Of a stretch of 41,769 nt of DNA, positions 16,123 through 23,829 are shown one piece after another. Location: the NCBI GenBank assembly GCA_036556965.1, contig DATBIO010000190.1, forward strand, positions 1 through 41,769. The letters run 5' to 3'. Under the pieces are notes generated by a model that did not search any database, was not told the DNA's origin, and was given only the letters and a program-made list of their open reading frames with translations. The stretch comes from DATBIO01 sp036556965 (GTDB lineage: Bacteria > Acidobacteriota > Vicinamibacteria > Fen-336). Every line of letters starts with the position of its first letter. Position 1 is the stretch's first letter. The translations under genes and the position numbers were made by a program.

Positions 16123-16209
16123 TGGTGCCGGAGGTGGGATTCGAACCCACACGCCCTTGCGGACACGAGATTTTGAGTCTCGCGCGTCTGCCAGCTTCGC
16201 CACTCCGGC
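16123..16209 (-). tRNA. tRNA-Leu (anticodon CAA)
   Basis: The minus strand folds as a complete class II tRNA: a 7-bp acceptor stem (GCCGGAG with CTCCGGC), D arm, anticodon stem CGAGA/TCTCG around loop CTCAAAA (anticodon CAA, reading UUG), a long variable arm, the T arm with GGTTCGAATCC, and an encoded CCA end. A weak -10-like TAAGGT (16222-16227) lies 12 bases upstream. No attachment-site duplication or mobile element is seen beside it. Confidence 0.95.
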
Positions 16210-16279
16210 GGCGCTCCCGAGACCTTAGCGCATCTGGCCGCCGCCGTCGCCCTTCCCGGCGCCCGTCCCGCGGGCGGGG

Positions 16280-16295
16280 CCGAGGCGCGCCTCGG
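16280..16295. repeat. 16-bp perfect palindrome between tRNA-Leu and carD
   Basis: CCGAGGCG is followed directly by its own reverse complement CGCCTCGG. It lies upstream of the carD -35 box and about 70 bases upstream of tRNA-Leu, so it could be an operator for either gene or just a GC-rich chance palindrome. Confidence 0.35.
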
Positions 16296-16316
16296 GCCGC
16301 GTCCACGTCCGCGCCT

Positions 16317-16345
16317 TTGCGGCGCCGCGCGAGCTTTGCTATCAT
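16317..16345 (+). promoter_or_regulatory. Probable carD promoter
   Basis: TTGCGG (16317-16322) and TATCAT (16340-16345) are separated by exactly 17 bases, a good housekeeping-sigma match in very GC-rich surroundings. The start of transcription would be near 16352, leaving about 78 bases of leader before the carD GTG. Confidence 0.55.
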
Positions 16346-16429
16346 GGTCGGGTTCTCAAGAGCCCCGTGCCCTCGGTCCAGCCCAATCCCCCTTCAGTCG
16401 TTTCTCGATCTCTGAAAAGGGAGGTCAAC

Positions 16430-16990
16430 GTGGAGTTCGCCGTCGGCCAGAAGGTGATCTATCCCAACCACGGCATCGGCGTCGTGGAGAGCATCCAGAC
16501 CCGTGCGGTGCCCGGAGGCAAGATCAGCCTCTACCAGCTCCGCATCCTCGCGAACGACTCGCGGGTGTGGGTGCCCCAGCAGAACGCCATCGAGGTGGGG
16601 CTGCGCCGCGTGATCTCGAACGGCGACGCGCGCAAGATCTTCAGCATCCTTTCGGACGGCTCGGTGGACCGGAACTCCAACTGGAAGGGCCGGTTCAAGG
16701 AGAACTCGGACAAGATGCGCACCGGCAGCCTCTTCGAGGTGGCCGTGGTCCTCAAGGGGCTGACCCACCTGAGCCGCCGCAAGGCCCTGTCCTTCCGCGA
16801 GAAGCGGATGCTCGACCGTGCCAAGTTCCTGCTCATCAGCGAGATCGCCGAGGTGGAGGGCAAGACGCAGTCCTCCATCGAGGAGAAGGTGGAAAAGGCC
16901 CTGGCCAAGACGTTCAGCGCGGAGATCAAGGAGCCGGCCAAGAAGCCGATCCAGAAGCCGGTGGCGATCCGCCGCTCTGCCGACGCCTGA
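16430..16990 (+). CDS. carD: CarD-family transcriptional regulator
   Basis: About 186 residues. EFAVGQKVIYPNHGIGVVESI is the RNA-polymerase-binding CarD/TRCF Tudor-like domain (about 1-60); the rest is the helical DNA-binding domain (RKALSFREKRMLDRAKFLLISEIA), with a Lys-rich C-terminal tail. CarD binds the polymerase beta subunit and stabilises open promoter complexes, often at rRNA and stress genes. The GTG at 16430 is chosen over an upstream ATG (16367) because GGGAGG lies 5 bases before it and family members start at this point. A promoter and a strong downstream hairpin bracket it as a single-gene unit. Confidence 0.92.
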   Translation: MEFAVGQKVIYPNHGIGVVESIQTRAVPGGKISLYQLRILANDSRVWVPQQNAIEVGLRRVISNGDARKIFSILSDGSVDRNSNWKGRFKENSDKMRTGSLFEVAVVLKGLTHLSRRKALSFREKRMLDRAKFLLISEIAEVEGKTQSSIEEKVEKALAKTFSAEIKEPAKKPIQKPVAIRRSADA

Positions 16991-17001
16991 GAGCCCCCGT
17001 G

Positions 17002-17030
17002 CGGCCCCGGCGCCCCCCGCGCCGGGGCCG
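17002..17030 (+). terminator. Strong GC hairpin after carD
   Basis: A perfect 12-bp stem (CGGCCCCGGCGC with GCGCCGGGGCCG) and a 5-C loop begin 11 bases after the carD stop. The downstream T content is low, so it is an imperfect intrinsic terminator, but the stem is exceptionally stable. Confidence 0.6.
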
Positions 17031-17051
17031 GCTGCATCTACCGCTCCTGTC

Positions 17052-17081
17052 TTGACTTCGGCGGGATGCGCGGGCTAGAGT
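17052..17081 (+). promoter_or_regulatory. Probable promoter of the HU/IHF gene
   Basis: TTGACT (17052-17057) and TAGAGT (17076-17081) are 18 bases apart, immediately after the carD terminator hairpin. Transcription would start near 17088, about 25 bases before the ATG. Confidence 0.55.
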
Positions 17082-17112
17082 TACGGCTCCGACCGGAGCT
17101 CAAGACCACGCG

Positions 17113-17478
17113 ATGACCGACTCGTCCCGAAACGCCATGACGAAGGCGGACCTGATCAACATCGTGGCCAAGCGCCTCGACATCACCCAGGTCCAGTCCG
17201 GCATCATCGTGGAGGCCGCCCTGCGCAGCATCGTCAACGCCCTGCAGAGCGGCCAGGAAGTCGAGATCCGGGGCTTCGGGAGCTTCCGCTTCCGCAACCG
17301 CGCCCCCCGCAAGGGCCGCAACCCCAAGACGGGGGAGAAGGTCGACGTCCCGCCCAAGAAGATCCCCTACTTCAAGATGGGGAAAGAGTTGAAGGCGCTG
17401 CTCAACGGACGGGGGGACGACGGCGAGGGCGTGCCGGCGGGGGCGTCGTCGGACTCGGGCTCCGGCCAGGAGTCCTGA
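17113..17478 (+). CDS. HU/IHF-family DNA-binding protein
   Basis: 121 residues. MTKADLINIVAKRLDI, the GFGSFRFR strand pair and the minor-groove arm motif RNPKTGE with its proline define the family; the resemblance is slightly closer to integration host factor beta than to HU. It bends DNA and helps shape the nucleoid. The ATG at 17113 is used; a second ATG at 17137 matches the usual family N-terminus and may be the true start, since neither has an ideal ribosome site. The C-terminus carries an acidic Gly/Ser-rich extension of about 22 residues absent from classical HU. It lies 62 bases before plsC. Confidence 0.9.
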   Translation: MTDSSRNAMTKADLINIVAKRLDITQVQSGIIVEAALRSIVNALQSGQEVEIRGFGSFRFRNRAPRKGRNPKTGEKVDVPPKKIPYFKMGKELKALLNGRGDDGEGVPAGASSDSGSGQES

Positions 17479-17539
17479 GCCCCGAGCCGCCGCACGCCGC
17501 GGGCCGCGAGCCGCCTCCGCGCGGCCCCGCCGCCGAGCC

Positions 17540-18238
17540 ATGATCCGGTCCGCGCTGGTGTTCGCGTTCCTCCTGCTGTACGTCCCACCCGCCAGCGTGG
17601 TGGGGATCGTCATCTCCCACCTCACCGGCTCGGTGGGAATCCTCTATCGCCTGGGGCGCTTCGGGGTGAGGACGGCCCTGGTCCTGGCGCGGACGCGCAT
17701 CGTCACGAGCGGGCTCGAACACCTGGCGGAGACCCGGAACACCGTGGTCATGCCCAACCACGTCAGCCACCTCGACGCGCCCGTGCTGTTCGAGGTGCTG
17801 GGCGTCGACTTCAAGGCCCTGGTGAAGGCCGAGCTCTTCCGCCTCCCCTTCTTCGGCCGGGTGCTGCTCCGCGCGGGCTTCATCCCCGTGCACCGGGAGG
17901 ACAAGGAGAAGGCCCGCCTGGCGGTGGACGCGGCCATCGCCTCCCTGCGGGAGGGCCACTGCTTCCTGGTCTTCCCCGAGGGCACACGCAGCCGCACGGG
18001 CGCCCTGGGGGACTTCCGCAAGGGGGCCTTCGTGGCCGCCGTGCAGGCGGGGAGCCGGATCCTGCCCGTGGCCGTGCGCGGCACGCGCGAGCTGATGCCG
18101 CGCGGGGGCTTCCGCATCCGGCGTGGCACGGTGGAGGTGAGGGTCCTGGACCCCCTGGATGCGGGGAGTTACAGTTACGACGATCGCGACCGGCTGCTCG
18201 CCGAGGTACGGTCCCGTATCGCCGCCGCCCTCTCATGA
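17540..18238 (+). CDS. plsC: 1-acyl-sn-glycerol-3-phosphate acyltransferase (PlsC family)
   Basis: 232 residues. A hydrophobic N-terminal segment (about 5-25) anchors it to the membrane. The acyltransferase motifs are intact: NHVSHLD (HX4D, H74 and D79), the substrate-binding KAELFRLPFFG block, FPEGTRS (145-151) and the later VAVRGT. It would convert lysophosphatidate to phosphatidate in the inner membrane. Its stop overlaps the ATG of the DUF4388 gene (ATGA), making it the first gene of a four-gene operon otherwise devoted to regulatory-type proteins. Confidence 0.9.
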   Translation: MIRSALVFAFLLLYVPPASVVGIVISHLTGSVGILYRLGRFGVRTALVLARTRIVTSGLEHLAETRNTVVMPNHVSHLDAPVLFEVLGVDFKALVKAELFRLPFFGRVLLRAGFIPVHREDKEKARLAVDAAIASLREGHCFLVFPEGTRSRTGALGDFRKGAFVAAVQAGSRILPVAVRGTRELMPRGGFRIRRGTVEVRVLDPLDAGSYSYDDRDRLLAEVRSRIAAALS

Positions 18239-19008
18239 CCTTCGCGCTCAAGCCGCAAGGCAGCCTGGCCGTGCACGACGTGCCGGACCTCGTGCAGGCG
18301 CTCCACGAGGGCCGCTGCACCGGCGTGCTCACCCTCACCCACATGGGCATCGGGCGCAGCATCACCGTGCAGGAGGGCCGTCTGGTGTTCGCCTCCTCCA
18401 CCAGCCCCGACGACCGCCTGGGCGAGCTCCTCATGCGCCGCGGCCGGCTCGGCCTCCGCGAGCTGGTGGACGCGGGGAAAGCCATCGGCCCCGGCAAGCG
18501 GCTGGGGACCGTGCTCGTGGAGCAGGGCGTGCTCGAGCCCAAGGACCTCGTGCGCGCGGTGGTGGAGCACACCCAGGAAATCATCTACGGCGCCTTCCAG
18601 TGGACGGAGGGCCAGTACCGCCTGCAGGAGGGCGCGCCCCCGGCGGAGGCCATCACCCTGAAGATCAGCACCCCCGACATCATCATGGAGGGCATCCGCC
18701 GCATCGAGGCCTGGACGCGCATCCAGAGGGCGGTGGGCGGCCTGGAGACGCGCTACGAGCGCGCGCCCGACTACGAGAGCGCGGCCGGCACCATGAACCT
18801 CTCCTTCGAGAAGCTGTCCCTGCTCACGGCCCTCAACGGGACGCCCACCCTGGAGCAGATCTGCGCGGAGTCCACCCTGCCCGACTTCGAGGTCTGCCGG
18901 GTGCTCTGGGCCTACCGCGTGCTCGGCCTCGTGCGCGCGCTGGACGCGGCGCCGCGCGCGGAGGCGGCCCTGGACGAAGGCCTGGGCCTCGTCCTTCCCC
19001 AGGACTGA
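18235..19008 (+). CDS. DUF4388 domain-containing protein
   Basis: 257 residues. The N-terminal domain (about 8-110) matches DUF4388: PQGSLAVHDVPDLVQALHEG, GVLTLTHM, then VQEGRLVFASSTSPDDRLGE and LLMRRGRLGLRELVD. The rest is helical, with LEQGVLEPKDLVRAV-like repeats and a winged-helix-like C-terminus (LNGTPTLEQICAESTL). Proteins with this domain are common in Myxococcota and related phyla and are often linked to gliding or signalling, but the biochemical role is unknown. It starts inside the plsC stop and is followed 3 bases later by the PilZ gene. Confidence 0.85.
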   Translation: MTFALKPQGSLAVHDVPDLVQALHEGRCTGVLTLTHMGIGRSITVQEGRLVFASSTSPDDRLGELLMRRGRLGLRELVDAGKAIGPGKRLGTVLVEQGVLEPKDLVRAVVEHTQEIIYGAFQWTEGQYRLQEGAPPAEAITLKISTPDIIMEGIRRIEAWTRIQRAVGGLETRYERAPDYESAAGTMNLSFEKLSLLTALNGTPTLEQICAESTLPDFEVCRVLWAYRVLGLVRALDAAPRAEAALDEGLGLVLPQD

Positions 19009-19011
19009 GGA

Positions 19012-19377
19012 TTGGCCAGGCACCGCGAGCAGCGGCGGGCCGCCCGCATCCAGCCCTTCGTGGCCGCGTGCCGCGTGCTGGCCGCGGGCGAGCGCCTGGT
19101 GGGCTACGTCACCGACCTGAGCACCGAGGGCTGCCAGGTGGCCACCCAGTCGCCTCCCCCCGCCCTGGCCGCCACCGTCGTGCTGGAGATCAGGCTCGGC
19201 CGCGGGGCCGCCCACACGCGGCTGCCCGCGCGCGTGATCTGGACCCGGGCCCGCAGCACGTCCTCCGGAGCCGACACCTTCGGCCTCGTCTTCGACGGCC
19301 TGGACGACGCGCAGCGGCGCGCCCTGGGAGAAGTGGTGGAGGCGTTCCGGCGCAAGGCGGCGGAGATCGACGGGTGA
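19012..19377 (+). CDS. PilZ domain protein
   Basis: 121 residues from a TTG start with AGGA 7 bases upstream. The c-di-GMP-binding signature is present as an N-terminal arginine cluster (REQRRAAR) and a DLSTEGCQV motif, matching RxxxR and D/NxSxxG. This suggests a single-domain c-di-GMP receptor acting on motility, exopolysaccharide or another partner. Its end overlaps the next gene by four bases (GTGA), so the last two genes of the operon are translationally coupled. Whether it binds c-di-GMP must be inferred from the motif alone. Confidence 0.82.
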   Translation: MARHREQRRAARIQPFVAACRVLAAGERLVGYVTDLSTEGCQVATQSPPPALAATVVLEIRLGRGAAHTRLPARVIWTRARSTSSGADTFGLVFDGLDDAQRRALGEVVEAFRRKAAEIDG

Positions 19378-19787
19378 GCGCGGACGAGGGCCCGGACGCG
19401 AAGGACGCCCACGAGGCCCGCCGTCCCTGGGTGGAAGGGCCGGCGGGCGAAGGCTGGCTGTCCCTCTCCGACGACGACCTCCTCTACCGCATCGAGCGCC
19501 TGCCGCCCGACCACGCCAGCGACCAGGAGCTCCTGGCCGTCGTGCGCAGCGCCCGCCACTTCTTCATCCGGCAGGAGGCGGGCAAGCGCATGCGCGACGC
19601 CGAGCTGCTCAAGTCCCACGCGGAGGACCGCCACATCGGCCAGATCCTCGTGCGCGGGCTCACGCGCCAGGACGACGTGGCCTACCTCGAGCGCCTGGTG
19701 AGGGAGAGCCGCTACCTGGAAGTGCGCAAGGCGGCGGAGGCGCAGCTCGGCGAGATCGCGAAGCGGCACCGCTGGCCGCGCGGCTGA
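19374..19787 (+). CDS. Hypothetical protein, last gene of plsC-DUF4388-PilZ operon
   Basis: 137 residues, not recognised. The GTG at 19374 overlaps the PilZ stop. The N-terminal 30 residues are acidic and probably disordered; the remainder looks like short helical pairs (DDLLYRIERLPP, QELLAVVRSARHF, VAYLERLVRE, LEVRKAAEAQLGEI), reminiscent of HEAT-like repeats. There is no signal peptide or membrane helix. A scaffold role beside the PilZ protein is only a guess from position. The reading frame is open much further upstream, but that stretch lies inside the DUF4388 and PilZ genes. Confidence 0.7.
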   Translation: MSADEGPDAKDAHEARRPWVEGPAGEGWLSLSDDDLLYRIERLPPDHASDQELLAVVRSARHFFIRQEAGKRMRDAELLKSHAEDRHIGQILVRGLTRQDDVAYLERLVRESRYLEVRKAAEAQLGEIAKRHRWPRG

Positions 19788-19794
19788 GCGCGGC

Positions 19795-20052
19795 TCAGGC
19801 GCGGCGCGGTCGGAAGATCCCGAGCGCGCGCACGATGGCGATCAGGACGGCCGCCCCCAGGAGGGCGAAGAGCCAGCGGGCGGCCCCCCCCACGGGAAGG
19901 CCCAGCGTCGCCGCCAGCCACGTCCCCAGCAGCGAGCCGAGGACGCCGATGAAGACGTTGGCCAGCAGGCCCATCTCCGCGTCGGTGCCCATGATCAGGC
20001 TGGCCACCCAGCCGATGATCCCGCCCGTGACGAGGGTGACGAGGAGATCCAC
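19795..20052 (-). CDS. GlsB/YeaQ/YmgE family membrane protein
   Basis: 85 residues, three membrane helices, GTG start. GGIIGWVASLIMG and NVFIGVLGSLLGTWLA are the two conserved Gly-rich helices of this small stress-associated (formerly transglycosylase-associated) family. The molecular role is unknown. Its stop is 7 bases from the convergent operon's stop, and its start follows the barrel gene by 6 bases, so it may be the last gene of the aminotransferase-barrel unit. Confidence 0.88.
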   Translation of the reverse strand: MDLLVTLVTGGIIGWVASLIMGTDAEMGLLANVFIGVLGSLLGTWLAATLGLPVGGAARWLFALLGAAVLIAIVRALGIFRPRRA

Positions 20053-20058
20053 CGGCCT

Positions 20059-20868
20059 TCAGTCTACCAGGGCGGCGCGGGGCGATCGCGCCCCCGTGCC
20101 TTCGCGCGCCTCCAGGGCGACGCGGAAGCCGAAGAGGGCGCGGTCCAGCCGCAGCGCCTGCGTCAGCAGCACGTCGTTCCGCCGCTCGTAGGCCGCGAAG
20201 AGGGCCAGGGAGCGAGAGCCGCTCCGCCAGCGGGGCCCGGCCTCCACGCGCACGTCCACGAAGTCGCCGCGGTCGAGGCCGGGGATGTCCGTCGAGGGCT
20301 CGGCGATCACGTAGCGGAGGGCGGCGCGCAGGTAGGGATGCCCGCCGCCGCCCAGGTCGGCGTCCAGGGCCACGGCCAGCTCCCCCTTGTAGCCGGTGGA
20401 GGACCGCGTGGCGAACCCCGCCTCGGTGACCACCAGGGTCCGCTCGCCGGCGCGCGCCACGCGCAGGCCGAGCATGTTCCAGTCCACCGAGACCGGGCGT
20501 GGGCGGTCCACCGCGTGGCGCGAGACGTGGTGGAAGTAGGGCCCGACCTCGAAGGCGCCCAGGCGCTGGCGGACGGCCAGGTGGAGGTGGTAGTTCGCCT
20601 GCGTGGCCTCGAAGGGCCGCACCACCTCGCCCAGCACCGTCTCCACCTCGGCCAGGAAGTCGAAGGCCGTGGCCTCGGTGCGCACCAGCGCCACGCCCGC
20701 CCCGATCCATCCCGACCACTCCAGCTCCGGATCGTCGGCGGGGACGTAGCGGGCGGCCTCCAGCCGCAGGCGGGGATCGGCGGCGAGCTCCGCCGCGGGC
20801 GCGGGCCCGGCCAGGAGCAGGGCCGCGGCCAGCGAGGCGGCGCCCCCGCGCCGCGCGCGGGCCCTCAC
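20059..20868 (-). CDS. Putative outer-membrane beta-barrel protein
   Basis: 269 residues from a GTG that overlaps the aminotransferase stop (GTGA). An Arg-rich N-terminus and hydrophobic core (LAAALLLAGPAPAAE) form a signal peptide. The mature part alternates hydrophobic and polar residues with aromatic girdles (YHLHLAVRQRLGAFEVGPYFHH, YKGELAVALDADLG, SLALFAAYERRN), as in a small outer-membrane barrel. GPYFHHVSRH recalls the YxHxSxH motif of DUF1207-type proteins, but I cannot confirm the family. The frame is open far upstream, but that part is antisense to real genes. Function unknown. Confidence 0.72.
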   Translation of the reverse strand: MRARARRGGAASLAAALLLAGPAPAAELAADPRLRLEAARYVPADDPELEWSGWIGAGVALVRTEATAFDFLAEVETVLGEVVRPFEATQANYHLHLAVRQRLGAFEVGPYFHHVSRHAVDRPRPVSVDWNMLGLRVARAGERTLVVTEAGFATRSSTGYKGELAVALDADLGGGGHPYLRAALRYVIAEPSTDIPGLDRGDFVDVRVEAGPRWRSGSRSLALFAAYERRNDVLLTQALRLDRALFGFRVALEAREGTGARSPRAALVD

Positions 20869-22001
20869 GCGCGGGCGGTGGCGGCCCCGCAGAACGCCGC
20901 CACCTCGTGCGCGATGCGCGTGACGGCGTCCTGGTCCAGCTCCGGGTAGAGGGGCAGGCTGAGCACCTCGCGGCTCAACCGCTCCGAGACGGGCAGGTCG
21001 CCGGCGCGCCCGCCGGCGGCGGCCAGGGCGGGCTGGAGGTGGATGGGGCGGGGGTAGTGCACGGCGGTGGCGATCCCGCGCTCCTTCAGGTGCGCCTGGA
21101 GCGCGTCGCGCTCGGGCGTGCGCACGGTGTACAGGTGCCAGGCGGAGCGCGCGCCCGCGCGCTCGCGCGGCAGGACGAGCCCCGGCACGGCGGCGAGGGC
21201 GGCGTGGTACGCCGACACCACACGGCGCCTCTCCGCGTTCCAGGCGTCGAGGTGCCGCAGCTTCACGCGCAGCACGGCCGCCTGCAGCGCGTCCAGCCGG
21301 CTGTTGGTGCCCAGCACGACGTTGTCGTACCGGTGCGCGCCGGCCCCGTGGTTGCCGATCTGCCGCACGCGCTGGGCGAAGGCGCCGTCGTCGGTGACCA
21401 CCATGCCCGCGTCCCCGTAGGCGCCCAGGTTCTTGGCGGGGTAGAAGCTGAAGCAGGCGGCGTCGCCCAGGGCCCCCGCCCGCCGGCCCTCCAGCTCCGC
21501 CCCGTGCGCCTGGGCGGCGTCCTCCAGCACGGGCAGGCCGTGGCGCGCGGCGAAGGCGCGGATGGGAGCCATGTCCGCGGGATGGCCGTACAGGTGGACG
21601 GGGAGCACCAGGCGCGCCCGCGGCGTGAGGGCCTTCTCCAGGGCGCGGGGGTCGAGGGTGGCCGTGTCCTCCTCGACGTCCACGAAGGCCGGGCGCGCTC
21701 CCACCAGGAGGATGGCCTCGCCCGTGGCGATGAAGGTGTTGGCCACGGTGATGACCTCGTCGCCGGGGCCCACGCCGAAGGCGCGCAGGGCCAGGATGAG
21801 CGCGTCGGTGCCGTTGGCCACCCCCACCGCGTGCCGGACGCCGCAGTAGGCCGCGAACTCCTCCTCGAAGCGGGCGCACTCCTCGCCGCCGATGAACTGC
21901 GTGGAGGAGACCACCCGCGCCAGCGCCTCCTCGACCTCGCCGCGGATCCGCGCGAGCTGCGCCCGCAGGTCCACCATCGGCACCGGCTTCGAGTCGCTCA
22001 T
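20865..22001 (-). CDS. DegT/DnrJ/EryC1/StrS family sugar aminotransferase
   Basis: 378 residues. This PLP enzyme has the usual order: VPMVDLRAQ start, FIGGEECARFEEEFAAYCG, GVANGTDALILALRA, EDAAQAHGAEL (D161), and SFYPAKNLGAYGD with the PLP-binding lysine at K190. It would aminate a keto-sugar nucleotide for surface polysaccharide or modified sugar synthesis. The ATG at 22001 has GGGGAG shortly upstream and a TAACAT -10-like box (22029-22034 on the minus strand) about 27 bases before it. The downstream gene overlaps by four bases. Its role is probably linked to glycans, but no other nucleotide-sugar gene is adjacent. Confidence 0.93.
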   Translation of the reverse strand: MSDSKPVPMVDLRAQLARIRGEVEEALARVVSSTQFIGGEECARFEEEFAAYCGVRHAVGVANGTDALILALRAFGVGPGDEVITVANTFIATGEAILLVGARPAFVDVEEDTATLDPRALEKALTPRARLVLPVHLYGHPADMAPIRAFAARHGLPVLEDAAQAHGAELEGRRAGALGDAACFSFYPAKNLGAYGDAGMVVTDDGAFAQRVRQIGNHGAGAHRYDNVVLGTNSRLDALQAAVLRVKLRHLDAWNAERRRVVSAYHAALAAVPGLVLPRERAGARSAWHLYTVRTPERDALQAHLKERGIATAVHYPRPIHLQPALAAAGGRAGDLPVSERLSREVLSLPLYPELDQDAVTRIAHEVAAFCGAATARA

Positions 22002-22031
22002 CGCTCCCCTGGCCCGCGCAAAGCGACGATG

Positions 22032-22691
22032 TTAGGGCCGGCCCCGGCCCGCGCACAAGGCGACCAGGGCCCGGGCGGCGGCGTCCAGGTCGGGAGCGAG
22101 CAGGTCGGGAGCGGAGGCACGCAGGGCCTCCTGGTTGGGGAAGCCGCCGGGGATGCCCACGGAAAGGGCCCCCGCCGCGCGCGCCATCTCCACGTCCTCC
22201 GGGCTGTCCCCCACGTAGGCGGCGCGCTCCGGGGCCACGCCCAGGCGGTCCAGGGCCAGGAGGAGGGCCTCGGGGTGCGGCTTGCGCTGGCGCGCGTCGT
22301 CGCCGTACACCACGGTCTCGAAGCGGTCGGCCAGCGCGTGCTCGCCGATCTCCCACTCCACGCGCGGGCGCCCGCCGCTGGTGACGATGCCCAGGCGCAG
22401 CCCGGCCGCGCGGAGGAGGGCCAGGGACTCGCGCGCCCCGCGCACCAGCTCGGCCCGCTCCTCGCAGTAGATGGGGAACCAGCTCCGGTCGGCCTCCTCC
22501 CAGTGCTCCGCGGCCAGGCCGATCTCGGCGTAGGTGCGGTGCCAGTTGGGGGAGTAGGTGCGCCGGAACGTCTCGCGGTCGAACTCGAGCCCGAACCTGC
22601 CGAAGAGGCGGACGTAGCAGCGGAAGCTCGTCTCCGCGGAGTCCACCAGCGTCCCGTCCCAGTCCAGGAGCACCGCGGCCAGCGGTCTCAC
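22032..22691 (-). CDS. HAD-superfamily hydrolase (phosphoglycolate phosphatase-like)
   Basis: 219 residues from a GTG that overlaps the DUF1634 stop. HAD motifs are complete: motif I LLDWDGTLVDS (D10, D12), motif II VTSGG, motif III lysine in RKPHPE and motif IV YVGDSPEDVEMA. The helical cap between motifs I and II is of subclass IA. The substrate, a small phosphorylated molecule, is unknown. The WDGT variant instead of FDGT is common. It is the last gene of the TSUP-DUF1634-HAD operon. Confidence 0.88.
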   Translation of the reverse strand: MRPLAAVLLDWDGTLVDSAETSFRCYVRLFGRFGLEFDRETFRRTYSPNWHRTYAEIGLAAEHWEEADRSWFPIYCEERAELVRGARESLALLRAAGLRLGIVTSGGRPRVEWEIGEHALADRFETVVYGDDARQRKPHPEALLLALDRLGVAPERAAYVGDSPEDVEMARAAGALSVGIPGGFPNQEALRASAPDLLAPDLDAAARALVALCAGRGRP

Positions 22692-23017
22692 CGGGGCGCC
22701 CCCGCCGCCGGCCGCGCCGCCGCGCGCGGGCCCTCCACCCAGAGGGCCACCGCGGCGCTCCCCCCGAGGATGGTCAGCACCGCGGCGGAGACGAGGGCGA
22801 AGAGCCAGTCGCGCCGGTAGATGAGCCCGGCCGTCAGCACCACCACCCGCGTCACGGGGGTGGCGATCAGGAGCACGACGCCGGCGCGCAGGAGCCCGCC
22901 GTCGCCGCGCAGCAGGCCGGCCAGCAGCAGCGTGCCGCTGAGGACCACGCCCGCGGACAGCACCGCCTCGATGGCCCACTCCAGCGACCGCTGCTCGCGG
23001 ACGGCGTCGACCTTCAC
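22688..23017 (-). CDS. DUF1634 membrane protein
   Basis: 109 residues with three membrane helices. LEWAIEAVLSAGVVLSGTLL, the middle LLIATPVTRVVVLTAGL and the final LTILGGSAAVAL helix match DUF1634. Members are usually encoded next to a TSUP exporter, as here (4-base GTGA overlap on both sides), so an accessory role for that transporter is likely. The biochemical role is unknown. Confidence 0.88.
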   Translation of the reverse strand: MKVDAVREQRSLEWAIEAVLSAGVVLSGTLLLAGLLRGDGGLLRAGVVLLIATPVTRVVVLTAGLIYRRDWLFALVSAAVLTILGGSAAVALWVEGPRAAARPAAGAPR

Positions 23018-23829
23018 AGGCCTTCCAGCGCCATGCGCACGCCCACCAGCAGGAGCACCATCGACATGATGACCTTGAGCGCGCGCGCCCGCACGCGGTC
23101 GGACAGGCGGGCGCCGAGCAGGCTGCCGGGCAGGGCGCCCAGGCAGACGGCGGCGGCCAGGGGCAGCTCCACGTCGCCGCGGCCGACGTGGGGGATGGCG
23201 GCGGCGGCCGCGGTCACGCCGATCATGAAGGTCGAGGTGGCGGCGGCCACGCGGATGGGGATGCCGCAGAACGTGTTCAGCGCGGGCACCTTGACGATGC
23301 CACCGCCCAGGCCCAGGACCCCCGAGACCGCCCCCGCCACCAGGGATGCGGCCAGGCCGACGGGGGCGCGCCGGAGCTGGTAGACGTAGGCCGTCTCTCC
23401 CTCGCGCAGGCGCCCCCCGAAGAGGCCGGGGTCCACGGAGAGGTCGGCGATCACGTTGCGCTTGCGCGAGCGCGCGAGGGTCAGCAGTCCCATCACGCCG
23501 AGGGTGGCCCCGAAGACGAGGAAGAGCTGGCGTTGGCTGAGCCGCGACGAGAGCAGGCTGCCGCCCAGGCCCCCCAGGCTGGTGGCCACCTCCAGCACCA
23601 GGCCCAGCCGGACGTTCACGAGGCCGCGGTTGAGGTTCACGGTGGCGGACGCGCTGGCGGTGGCGATGACCGAGAGCAGGCTGGCCACGATGGCCACGCG
23701 GATGGGCACGCCCACGGCGAGGGTGAGGAGGGGCACGAGGAAGACGCCGCCCCCGAGGCCGAGGAGCGCGCCCACCAGCCCCGTGGCCGCGCCGATGAGC
23801 ACGAGCAGCGCGGCCGGGAACTCGCTCAC
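23014..23829 (-). CDS. TSUP (TauE/SafE) family sulfite/anion exporter
   Basis: 271 residues, about eight membrane helices in two related halves, each with a conserved Gly-rich motif (GLVGALLGLGGGVFLVP and GAVSGVLGLGGGIVKVPAL). TSUP proteins export sulfite, sulfoacetate or related anions; the substrate here is not determined. The GTG at 23829 is used because the protein then begins directly with the first half-repeat; the open frame to 24006 has no ribosome site. A TAGGAT sequence (23837-23842) lies 7 bases upstream and could be a ribosome site or a -10 box. Confidence 0.9.
   Translation of the reverse strand: MSEFPAALLVLIGAATGLVGALLGLGGGVFLVPLLTLAVGVPIRVAIVASLLSVIATASASATVNLNRGLVNVRLGLVLEVATSLGGLGGSLLSSRLSQRQLFLVFGATLGVMGLLTLARSRKRNVIADLSVDPGLFGGRLREGETAYVYQLRRAPVGLAASLVAGAVSGVLGLGGGIVKVPALNTFCGIPIRVAAATSTFMIGVTAAAAAIPHVGRGDVELPLAAAVCLGALPGSLLGARLSDRVRARALKVIMSMVLLLVGVRMALEGL

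Noticed and set aside
16123..16209. tRNA-Leu as an integration site for a mobile element
   Set aside because: No integrase, no partial tRNA duplication and no composition shift are seen on either side.
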